Below, in pieces: positions 15,616 through 23,212 of a stretch of DNA of 32,390 nucleotides. The notes beneath the pieces are model-generated. The model was not told where the DNA came from, made no database searches, and saw nothing but the letters and a program-made list of their open reading frames with translations. The stretch is taken from positions 1-32,390 of the forward strand of contig DAOPKN010000026.1 of NCBI GenBank assembly GCA_035391225.1, given 5' to 3'. Position numbers and translations under genes: made by a program. The DNA comes from DAOPKN01 sp035391225 (GTDB lineage: Bacteria > Thermotogota > Thermotogae > MWEM01). Numbering within the stretch: the stretch's first letter is position 1; each line of letters opens with the position of its first letter.

Positions 15616-15939
15616 ATGTTCGAGTATAAGTGCCTCGTGTGTAATTTTGGAACGAAAAGCGCTGCCCCCAATGACGGGCAGGTTTGTCCCCAATGTGGAG
15701 ATATCTTGTATCGCGTACGCCCCTCCATGCGTATCGGCGAGATTCTCGTGCTGTTCGGGTGGGCTCGTGAAGCCGATGTGAACAAAGCACTCCAAATCCA
15801 AAAGGATTTGGCAAAGGACGCGCGCTTGGGGGAAGTACTCGTTTCCCGCGGCTTTTCCGATGACGAAAGCATTCAAGCCGCGTTGTTTCTCCAGTTGGAA
15901 GAGGCAAAGGGGAATTCGGAAATCAACCTTTTTCCCTAA
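15616..15939 (+). CDS. Zinc-ribbon protein with two MshEN-type (c-di-GMP-binding-like) motifs
   Basis: A 107-residue soluble protein. An N-terminal zinc ribbon has CLVC (Cys6, Cys9) and CPQC (Cys24, Cys27). Two 24-residue segments follow, at 39-62 (RIGEILVLFGWA...ALQIQ) and 70-93 (RLGEVLVSRGFS...ALFLQ). Each fits the motif known from MshEN domains, R-L-G-x2-[LVI]2-x2-G-...-L-x2-Q, which binds c-di-GMP in type II secretion and type IV pilus ATPases. In typical MshEN domains the two motifs are about 23 residues apart; here the spacer is 7. No ATPase domain is attached. GGAGG lies 8 bases before the ATG. Zinc binding is likely; nucleotide binding is inferred from motif match only. Confidence 0.75.
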   Translation: MFEYKCLVCNFGTKSAAPNDGQVCPQCGDILYRVRPSMRIGEILVLFGWAREADVNKALQIQKDLAKDARLGEVLVSRGFSDDESIQAALFLQLEEAKGNSEINLFP

Positions 15940-16052
15940 AATCCCATCCACTCGCAAAACGCGAAAAGGGTTTTGGCCTTCCCCGAAAACAACCCGAGGG
16001 CTCCTTTCCAGACCCCACCTCTCCCATCCTTGATTTCCCGCACACCTCTGTG

Positions 16053-16080
16053 TTTGGCTTGAAACCGGAAATGGTATAAT
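16053..16080 (+). promoter_or_regulatory. Promoter of fhs
   Basis: A perfect TATAAT at 16075-16080 is preceded by TGG (extended -10). The -35 is weak: TTTGGC at 16053-16058 with a 16-base spacer. The 110 bases between the previous gene and this promoter show no convincing terminator. Confidence 0.7.
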
Positions 16081-16117
16081 TTCCGTGTACGCAATTCCCC
16101 ACAAGGAGGTGTTTGTT

Positions 16118-17782
16118 TTGCTACCGGATATTGAGATTGCTCGAAAAGCACGGCTTTACCCGATTGACGAAATTGCGCAGCGTTTGGGATTGCGGGAGAA
16201 GGTGATCCCTTTTGGGCATCACATCGGAAAAATCCCCTTCGAGCAGACCTTTTCCCAAGCTTCCCGTCCGCCGGGAAAACTGGTGCTCGTTACCGCAATG
16301 AATCCAACCCCTGCGGGCGAAGGGAAAACAACCACTTCCATCGGCCTTTCCCAAGCTCTGAACTACCTGGGAAAGAGCTCGGTGGTCACTCTTCGGGAAC
16401 CATCGCTGGGACCCGTTTTCGGCGTGAAAGGTGGAGCAGCCGGTGGTGGATACTCCCAGGTTGTTCCCATGGAAGAAATCAACCTTCACTTCACGGGGGA
16501 CATCCATGCCGTCACCTCCGCACACAACCTCCTTTCCGCGCTGATCGATGCTCATATCAAGGCGAAAAATGAATTGGGGATTATCGCTTCACATGTTTTC
16601 TGGCCTCGCGTGATGGACATGAATGATCGGGCACTGCGCCAAATCGTGGTGGGCCTTGGAGGGGTGGCAAACGGGGTTCCCCGCGAAGACGCATTCCGAA
16701 TCAGTGCTTCCTCGGAAGTCATGGCGGTGCTTTGCCTGGCCCAAGACTACGCCGACCTGAAAGAACGATTGGGTAGGATGCTCGTGGCCCGTTCCAACGA
16801 CCGCTCCTACATCCATGCTTCTGATCTGCAGGCACAAGGTGCGATGTCGGTTTTGCTCAAGACTGCCCTTCTCCCAAACCTGGTGCAAACCTTGGAGAAT
16901 ACCCCTGCTTTGATCCATGGGGGACCTTTTGCCAACATTGCCCACGGCACAAACAGTATCCTTGCCACCAAGCTGGGAATGCAACTCTCGGAGTACACCA
17001 TTACCGAGGCAGGCTTTGGAGCGGAACTTGGAGCCGAAAAGTTCTTGGATTTCGTATGCCAGGTGGGCAATTTCTGGCCTTCGGCGGTGGTACTCGTGGC
17101 CACAATCCGAGCCATGAAGATGCACGGGGGCGTTTCCAAGAAAAACTTGGATGCCGAAAACCTCTCCGCCCTGGAGAAAGGCTGGCAAAACCTCCAAGTG
17201 CATATCCAAAACCTCCGGCAGTTTGGTCTACCTGTGGTGGTTGCACTAAACCATTTTCCCGGGGATACAAAGGCCGAAACCCGCCTTGTGCGAGACCACG
17301 TGGAAGAAGAGGGAGCCCGTTTTTCCCTGAGCCAGGTGTGGGCACAAGGTGGAAAAGGAGGAACTGACCTTGCACAGCAGGTCATGGATGCCTGCAATGA
17401 CGCTACCCCTACTCCCAACCCCTTATACGACCTGACCCAGCCCATTCCGGAAAAGATCGCGTTGATCGCCAAAAAAATGTACCGGGCACAAGGAATCGCG
17501 TTCTCCCCGGGGGCAAAGAAGCACTTACGCCTCTTTACCAAGGACTTCTGCCAACTCCCCGTGATCATCGCGAAAACCCAGAGTTCCCTTTCCCACGATC
17601 CCTCTTTGCTGGGTGCCCCGAAAGGGTACGTCCTTCCCATTCAAGAATTGTCAATTTCTGCAGGCGCCGGATTTGTCGTTGCCTATGCTGGTGATATCAT
17701 GACGATGCCCGGGCTTTCTTCACACCCCGCTGCACTGGATATGGATCTGGATAACCAGGGGAATATTACTGGCCTTTTTTGA
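16118..17782 (+). CDS. fhs: Formate-tetrahydrofolate ligase
   Basis: A 554-residue cytoplasmic enzyme that makes 10-formyltetrahydrofolate from formate, ATP and tetrahydrofolate, feeding purine synthesis and one-carbon metabolism. The P-loop TPAGEGKTTT lies at 64-73 and the family signature GVKGGAAGGGYSQVVP at 102-117; VATIRAMKMHGG, near residue 330, is also typical. Family length is about 556. The start is TTG at 16118, with GGAGG (16105-16109) 8 bases before it; the upstream GTG at 16085 would lie before that ribosome-binding site. The caspase-like lipoprotein gene begins 21 bases after the stop with no terminator between, so the two are probably one transcript. Confidence 0.97.
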   Translation: MLPDIEIARKARLYPIDEIAQRLGLREKVIPFGHHIGKIPFEQTFSQASRPPGKLVLVTAMNPTPAGEGKTTTSIGLSQALNYLGKSSVVTLREPSLGPVFGVKGGAAGGGYSQVVPMEEINLHFTGDIHAVTSAHNLLSALIDAHIKAKNELGIIASHVFWPRVMDMNDRALRQIVVGLGGVANGVPREDAFRISASSEVMAVLCLAQDYADLKERLGRMLVARSNDRSYIHASDLQAQGAMSVLLKTALLPNLVQTLENTPALIHGGPFANIAHGTNSILATKLGMQLSEYTITEAGFGAELGAEKFLDFVCQVGNFWPSAVVLVATIRAMKMHGGVSKKNLDAENLSALEKGWQNLQVHIQNLRQFGLPVVVALNHFPGDTKAETRLVRDHVEEEGARFSLSQVWAQGGKGGTDLAQQVMDACNDATPTPNPLYDLTQPIPEKIALIAKKMYRAQGIAFSPGAKKHLRLFTKDFCQLPVIIAKTQSSLSHDPSLLGAPKGYVLPIQELSISAGAGFVVAYAGDIMTMPGLSSHPAALDMDLDNQGNITGLF

Positions 17783-17803
17783 CCCTGGAGATTGGAGGAA
17801 AAA

Positions 17804-20800
17804 ATGGAAAAGTTTTCCCGATTCGGAAAAAGAGCGTTCTGGTTGTTGATTCTCACCGTCCTTTTCCTCGTTTCCTGTAGCCCTGAACAAATTCTGGAAG
17901 TGTTACCCGGTATTCCCCAAAGCCTCTTTCCAGGGAATGCCGGCACAAACGTGGGGCGTTATGGTTTGACCCTGAATTGGAACAGTTCCAATGCCACCAG
18001 CTTTGACTTGTACTTCGGAACGTCCGCCGCTCCCCCGTTGAAAGCCCAAAACCTCACTTCCTCGGAGTATTCCCTCAATCCCAGCGAGTTGGTTTCCGGG
18101 CAGCTCTACTACTGGAAAATCGTTGCAAAGAACCTGTTGGGGCAAACCGCGGGTTCCATTTGGAGTTTCCGGCTTTCCTTTGCGCCGAACGCTCCTTCCA
18201 ATCCTTCCCCGGCCGATCAGCAAACCGTAGGCAGTACTTCCCCCACCTTGTCCTGGCAATGTAGCGATCCGGATGGGGATTCCCTGACGTACGCGTTGTA
18301 TTGGGGGCAAAACCCTACTCCTTCGAACAAGATCGAAGGCCTCACCTCCCCCACGGTCACGTTGACTGGTTTGCTTTCTTCCACCAGGTATTACTGGAAA
18401 GTGGAAGCCGTCGACACCAAGGGCAATGCTACCCAGGGGCCCACTTGGTCCTTTTTCACACCCGATTCCGGGGGTGGAGGTACAGGCCTCTTCCGCGCAC
18501 TTACGGTGGGAGTATCCAACTATTCGGGCGGAGGGGACCTGGACGCCCCACCGTACGACTCCGCAGATTTGAACGTTACCCTATCCCACCTTAACGAGGG
18601 GTACCAAACACAGATGTTGACAGGGTACGTCACCAAAAACCAGATCCTTACGGCACTTGATGATTTTGCCGGGTCAGCCGGTACCTCTGCCGACGATGTC
18701 TTCCTTTTCCACTATTCGGGACATGGGTTCTATGCCTCGGGGCAATCCTTCCTGTATCTTTCGGATGATTCCGATTTGTCCGTAACCGAACTCCGGAATG
18801 CCCTTGCACCGATCAACGGAACAAAGATCGTGGTGATCGACGCCTGCGAATCGGGGGATTTCGTGGATCTCTCGTATCCGAGATGGATCGATGCTTCCCT
18901 CAGTCCCCAAGAACGTGCAGCCCTTTTCACGCAAAACGTGATTTCGGTCTTCGAGCAACCCGTACCGGGGCCAAAAGCGTTTAACACCCCCGTGGAATTT
19001 TACGTGTTGACGGGTTCACGCATCGATGAATACAGCAACGAGGACTCGTACCTGAACAACGGTTGGTTATCCTTCTTCTTCATGGATGGTCTGGGCAACG
19101 TGGGGGAAAACAACCCGAACGCCTCCTTCGACTATTCCTACAATGCAGATGGATACGGCTCCTGTGGGAATGAAGATGGCCAAATCCAGTTCTGCGAGAT
19201 CTACCAGTATGCGCACGATACGGTGTACTCCTACGGGGTGAACGAGTTCGGTGAGGTCCAAACCGTGCAAGGTACTCCGCAGGGTAGCACCTGGGTTTTT
19301 GGAACGTTCGGAGATTCTCCCACCTCTCCACCACAAACCCCTTCCACCCCGGATCCCGCCAACGGAGAAACAAGCGTGCCCATTCAAAAAACCCTTTCCT
19401 GGACATCTTCGGGTTCCACGTACGCGGACATTTACTTCGGAACAGCATCCAACCCACCTCTTCTTGTTTCCAACACAACCGAGAACCCGTACAACCCGGG
19501 AACCTTGCAGCCCCAAACCACCTACTACTGGAAAATCGTGGCCAAGAACTCCGATGGTTCCGAAACAGGAGCCATTTGGCACTTCACCACGGAAACCTTG
19601 AGCAATTATCCGCCCTCCGCTCCCATAACCCCCGTTCCTGCGAACCACACCGCTGGCACAGCACGGGACTTGGAACTGGGGTGGCAGGCTTCCACCGACC
19701 CGGAAAGTGATCCGATCGTGTACGACGTGTACCTTTCCACCTCTTCGAACCCCACGACGCGTATTGCGCAGAACCTTTCCACCAATGCGTTCACCGTGAA
19801 TGGCCTTTCCACTTCAACCAAGTACTACTGGAAAGTGGTCGCAAAGGACGATCACGCGAACCAGGCCACTTCCCAAACCTGGGATTTCACCACCGGCACC
19901 ACGTCGAATCAACCGCCTTCCACCCCTGCTTCTCCCTCCCCGGCCAACGGTCAAGCGGACCAGGAAACGAGCCTCACCTTGAACTGGTCGGATTGTACCG
20001 ATCCGGACTCCGATCCGGTGCGTTACGACGTGTACCTTTCCACTTCTCCGACATTCTCTTCCCCGGTGAAAACAGGGTTGAGCCTTAGCCAAACCTCCGT
20101 CTCGGGCTTATCCGGGCAAACCACGTATTACTGGAAGGTAGTCGCCAAAGACAACCGGGGAGGGCAGTCCTCCAGTGCCACATGGAGTTTTACCACGCGT
20201 GCTTCCGGTGCAACATCCGGCACTTACCGGTTGGTTTCGGTGGGAATCAGTGATTACGGTGGAGGATCGAATGACTTGGATTCCCCTCCGTATGACTCCC
20301 AGGATATTCGGGAAAGCTTGAACCATTCCAACCCGGCCTACCAGGCGCAAATTCTTTCCGGGGAAGTATCCTCCTCCCAAGTGGAATCGGTTTTGTCTTC
20401 GATTGCGGCTCAAGCCCAGCCGGACGATGTATTGTTGTTCCACTACTCCGGACATGGTGCTTATTCTTCCGGGCAATCCAACCTCATTTTCTCCAACGGC
20501 TCTTACTACCCCGTTTCCACGCTTCGCCAAAAGTTGGATGCAATCGATGGCACCAAGATCGTTTTGGTGGATGCTTGCGAATCTGGGGGATTCGTGAACC
20601 TTGCGGTTGGGCGTACCCAACCCATACTCCCCGCCACCGAGCGTTTGCAATTGTTCAATGACGCGGTGCTGGAAGCGTTCGCTCCAAGTAGTGGTGGGGG
20701 CCGGGGTGACTTCCATTCTACCTACGAGTACTACGTTTTGACGGGTTCGAAGGTCTCGGAGTACAGCAACGAGGACTCGTACCTGAACAATGGCTGGATG

Positions 20801-21888
20801 ACTTTCTTCTTTAACGATGGAATTGGAAACGTGGGGCAAAACAACCCCAACGGCTCCTTCGATTTCAGCTTCAGCGCGGATGGATATGGCCCAAACGGCT
20901 CTGCCGATGGGAACATCACCTTTTCCGAATCCTATCACTACACGCATGACAAGGTTCTGAACTACGCGCAATCGGAATTTGGGGTGGTGCAAACCGTTCA
21001 AACCAACCATTCGGATGCTTCTTTCGTGTTCTACCGCACCTCGCAAGAAGTGCCCACCTCACCACCAACGGTTCCTTCTTCTCCCAATCCCGCTAACGGG
21101 GCTTCTGGGGTTTCCTTGGATCCCGATTTGTCGTGGAGTGCTTCTGGAGCAACATCCTACGACCTGTATTTCGGCACCTCCGCCAACCCTTCGTTGCGGC
21201 AATCCAATCTTCCCTCGGCGATTTGGGATGCAGGCACACTGCAACCACAAACAACCTACTACTGGAAAATCGTTGCCAAGAATTCCGAGGGAAACACGAC
21301 GGGTCCCATTTGGTCTTTTACCACCGCAAGCTCCCAACCCTCCACCAGCCCACGCGTGGTACTCCAATCCCCTACTCCCCTTTTGGAGGGAGGAATGCAG
21401 TTCCACTACGAGTATGCTTCCTACGATTCGGTACACCCCACCCCTCCACATTGGGTGGTTTCGTGGGAAGACTGGGGATGGGTGTCCTTCCAGTTTTCCG
21501 GGAAAGAAGACTTTAACTTCCATGTACGGGGCAACGAAGATTCCTGGGGAGATGGCACCCTCATCGACGTGTACGTGAACGGGGAATACTTTGGATGGAC
21601 GGAACTCTTCGAGACATGGGAAACCTGGTATATTTCCGGGGACGATCTGCGAGATGGTATCAACACCGTTCGTATCGAATGCAACGGTTGGAACGACCTT
21701 TGGATCGACGAAGCGTGGGCNNNNNNNNNNNNNNNNNNNNNNNNNNNNNNNNNNNNNNNNNNNNNNNNNNNNNNNNNNNNNNNNNNNNNNNNNNNNNNNN
21801 NNNNNNNNNNNNNNNNNNNNCCGTTCGTATCGAATGCAACGGTTGGAACGACCTTTGGATCGACGAAGCGTGGGCGGAAACATTCTGA
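17804..21888 (+). CDS. Secreted lipoprotein with two caspase-like domains and fibronectin-III-like repeats (assembly gap inside)
   Basis: A signal peptide ends in the lipobox LVSC (Cys25). Then follow two fibronectin-III-like domains (about 50-125 and 130-223), caspase-like domain A (about 228-500), three fibronectin-like domains (about 506-600, 602-700 and 702-800), caspase-like domain B (about 806-1080), one more fibronectin-like domain (about 1085-1180) and an aromatic-rich beta domain. Both peptidase C14 domains keep the catalytic pair: His307 in HYSGHG and Cys348 in DACESG; His884 and Cys925. It should be a surface-bound cysteine protease, related to bacterial metacaspases. The 100-N gap (21721-21820) is flanked by a 55-base duplication. 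Collapsing it gives an in-frame 1309-residue protein ending in WAETF at TGA 21886-21888. The ATG follows GGAGG by 5 bases. Confidence 0.85.
19031..19059 (+). repeat. 29-base exact repeat, copy in caspase domain A
   Basis: These 29 bases, coding for part of YSNEDSYLNN, recur exactly at 20762-20790 in caspase domain B. The surrounding protein segments are also very alike (VLTGS..., GNVG, ADGYG). This shows an internal duplication of the caspase module, or gene conversion keeping this part alike. Confidence 0.9.
20762..20790 (+). repeat. 29-base exact repeat, copy in caspase domain B
   Basis: Second copy of the segment at 19031-19059. Downstream of the catalytic Cys, the two caspase modules share long identical residue runs, whereas their more N-terminal parts have diverged more. 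Confidence 0.9.
21666..21720 (+). repeat. 55-base duplication, left flank of the N gap
   Basis: The last 55 bases before the gap are identical to the first 55 bases after it (21821-21875). An exact overlap of this length at a gap is what an assembler leaves when two contig ends share a k-mer-sized overlap that was not merged. Confidence 0.95.
21721..21820. other. Scaffold gap of exactly 100 N
   Basis: One hundred unknown bases, a conventional placeholder for a gap of unknown length. It falls near the 3' end of the caspase-lipoprotein gene. Taken literally it shifts the reading frame; removing the gap plus one copy of the flanking duplication (155 bases) restores an open frame to TGA 21886-21888. 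Confidence 0.98.
21821..21875 (+). repeat. 55-base duplication, right flank of the N gap
   Basis: Exact copy of 21666-21720. It is followed by 13 bases that finish the gene (Glu-Thr-Phe-stop). Confidence 0.95.
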
Positions 21889-21910
21889 CCCCATTATCCA
21901 TCAACCCAAA

Positions 21911-21941
21911 AACTCCCTCGATTTCGGAGGGAGTTTTTTTT
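21911..21941 (+). terminator. Terminator after the caspase-lipoprotein gene
   Basis: AACTCCCTC (21911-21919), a 7-base loop and GAGGGAGTT (21927-21935) form a 9-bp stem followed by a run of eight T from 21934. This is a strong rho-independent terminator that would end the fhs-caspase transcript. A weaker A7/T7-flanked mini-hairpin lies at 22022-22043; otherwise I see nothing in 21942-22110. Confidence 0.92.
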
Positions 21942-22110
21942 GGTTCTTTTCCGAAGCAAGTGGACGGGAACGAGAACCCATTTGGTTCTTCAAAGGGTGA
22001 AAAGAAGGTTGAATGCGAGGGAAAAAAAGCGAAGCGTTTTTTTATTTTCCCAATTTGCAAATTTGCCTAAGTCCTTTTCCCATGTTTTTGCTTTTCGGGT
22101 TACTTCCTAT

Positions 22111-22139
22111 TTGAAAATTTTCCTTTTTTGTGGTATAGT
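22111..22139 (+). promoter_or_regulatory. Promoter of the ribbon-helix-helix-like gene
   Basis: TTGAAA (22111-22116), a 17-base spacer and TATAGT (22134-22139) with TGG before it form an extended promoter in an AT-rich stretch. The start of transcription would be near 22146, 35 bases before the ATG. Confidence 0.82.
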
Positions 22140-22180
22140 GAATGTATGAAACGTCTATTTCCCAAATTGGAGGTTAGAGT

Positions 22181-22597
22181 ATGCCCCATATGATTTCTTT
22201 AAGCTTCCCCATACCCGTAGAGCAGGTGGAAAAGCTCCATCGCGCCGTGGCTGTGATCACGGCCAGCCGCAAACCGTCCAAGCAAAACCAGCGTATCACC
22301 AAGGCGGCCATCGTACGGGTCTTGCTGGAGGTGTTTCGCTTGGAAGACGTGAACCTTGAGGATATCCCCGATGAAAAGACGCTCAAAGACAGGGTGGAAG
22401 CGGTTTTGACAAACGGCAAACCCCAAAACGCGCGGCTGGATCCGCATCTTTTGGCCGAAATCTACCGCAAATTTGCCTCCAATGAGCAAAAAAAGTGGAT
22501 CGCAGGGGACTTTATCAACACGCTTTTCGAAAATGGATTGGTGGAATCGAGCAGTTCGGAGGAACTTTGGGAGAAAATCCTGAGAAAAATGGAATGA
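22181..22597 (+). CDS. Small protein with a ribbon-helix-helix-like N-terminus, possible regulator
   Basis: A 138-residue soluble protein. The N-terminal strand MISLSFPIP, a helix EQVEKLHRAVAVIT, a basic polar linker and the helix RITKAAIVRVLLEVF (about residues 42-56) together resemble a ribbon-helix-helix DNA-binding fold with an enlarged loop. The rest is charged and helical, and I recognise no family. GGAGG lies 7 bases before the ATG. The gene has its own promoter and its stop codon is inside the following terminator stem, so it is a self-contained unit. A role as a transcription regulator is a structural guess. Confidence 0.7.
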   Translation: MPHMISLSFPIPVEQVEKLHRAVAVITASRKPSKQNQRITKAAIVRVLLEVFRLEDVNLEDIPDEKTLKDRVEAVLTNGKPQNARLDPHLLAEIYRKFASNEQKKWIAGDFINTLFENGLVESSSSEELWEKILRKME

Positions 22598-22634
22598 CGC
22601 AACAAAAGATTACATTTTGTTGCGTCATTTTTGG
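22593..22634 (+). terminator. Terminator containing the stop codon of the preceding gene
   Basis: AATGACGCAACAAAA (22593-22607), a GATTACA loop and its exact complement (22615-22629) form a 15-bp perfect stem with a T-run from 22628. The TGA stop at 22595-22597 is part of the left arm. Confidence 0.9.
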
Positions 22635-22648
22635 CCTTTCCGGCGTTC

Positions 22649-22690
22649 GAACCCCCCTTTTTGCGGTACACAACCGCCTATGGGGGGTTC
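22649..22690. other. Nested hairpin in the non-coding stretch
   Basis: GAACCCCCC (22649-22657) pairs with GGGGGGTTC (22682-22690). Inside it, GCGGT (22663-22667) pairs with ACCGC (22673-22677). The plus strand continues with TTTCTTT. The element could be a terminator or part of a structured RNA. It lies 20 bases after another complete terminator, so simple termination of the upstream gene does not explain it. Confidence 0.5.
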
Positions 22691-23058
22691 TTTCTTTGGC
22701 AGGAGGTTGCACGCGGGTGGGGAAAACCCCCAGCCCCCTTTTTGGTGCTTTTCGTGGGTGGCCAAGCACATGCCTTTGTTGCCTGTGGGATGTGTGCCCT
22801 TGTTCTTTTGGTGCTGGGATAGCGAGAGGAAATACATACAGTTCTTTTTTTTAAAACACAATTTGCCAAAATAGGATATCGATATATGATAAAAAAACTG
22901 TATTGGGTTTTTGCATATTTGAAATTTTGAATGAATTATAATTTGGCTTTCCAGTTATTCTGCTAATTTCCAAATTTGTATTTTGTGGTATTTGATTTGT
23001 GGGATGTTCCCTTTTTTCCGTTTTTTCCCCGGGTAATCCCGCGGGTGCGCGGCCATTC
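22691..23058. other. Non-coding stretch before tRNA-Val, with GC-rich then AT-rich halves
   Basis: I see no credible gene here; the open frames have no ribosome-binding sites and overlap the hairpins. The first half (to about 22830) is rich in G and C runs, with an imperfect GGGTGGGG-AAAA-CCCC hairpin near 22715 ending in TTTTT and a GTGCTT/AAGCAC pair (22745-22750 with 22764-22769). The second half (about 22840-22990) is strongly AT-rich, with ATATCGATAT near 22876 and a TATAAT at 22937. A short GGGA-TGT-TCCC hairpin with six T lies at 23001-23017. An unannotated small RNA is possible but I cannot match a known family. Confidence 0.4.
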
Positions 23059-23087
23059 TTGACAAAGCCAACGGTGTGTGATACAAT
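23059..23087 (+). promoter_or_regulatory. Promoter of tRNA-Val
   Basis: TTGACA (23059-23064), a 17-base spacer and TACAAT (23082-23087) with TGA before it form the strongest promoter in the window. Transcription would start near 23094, just before the tRNA. Confidence 0.88.
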
Positions 23088-23101
23088 TACTGCGCTGATT
23101 T

Positions 23102-23176
23102 GGGTGCGTAGCTCAGTGGGAGAGCGCTTCCTTGACGCGGAAGAGGCCGTAAGTTCAATCCTTACCGCACCCACCA
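23102..23176 (+). tRNA. tRNA-Val (anticodon GAC)
   Basis: A full cloverleaf. Acceptor stem GGGTGCG/CGCACCC, D arm with GCTC...GAGC, anticodon stem CTTCC/GGAAG around loop TTGACGC (anticodon GAC at 23134-23136), T stem GTAAG/CTTAC with loop TTCAATC, discriminator A, and an encoded CCA (23174-23176). It reads GUC and GUU valine codons. It is transcribed alone from its own strong promoter and ends at a bidirectional terminator. Confidence 0.97.
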
Positions 23177-23180
23177 CCAT

Positions 23181-23212
23181 AAAAAAACCCCCGCTTTCGC
23201 GGGGGTTTTTTT
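23181..23212. terminator. Bidirectional terminator between tRNA-Val and the purine operon
   Basis: Seven A, CCCCCGC (23188-23194), a TTTC loop, GCGGGGG (23199-23205) and seven T form a hairpin with T-runs in both directions. It ends the tRNA transcript on the plus strand and the xanthine dehydrogenase operon on the minus strand, whose stop codon (23211-23213) touches it. Confidence 0.93.

Noticed and set aside
21721..22000. Extension of the caspase-lipoprotein frame through the N block to 22000
   Set aside because: It reads through unknown bases and then out of frame relative to the duplicated sequence, crossing the terminator. Collapsing the duplication gives a proper end at 21886-21888.
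22649..22690. tRNA-like T arm on the minus strand (GGTTCGAA)
   Set aside because: No matching acceptor, D or anticodon arms can be drawn around it.
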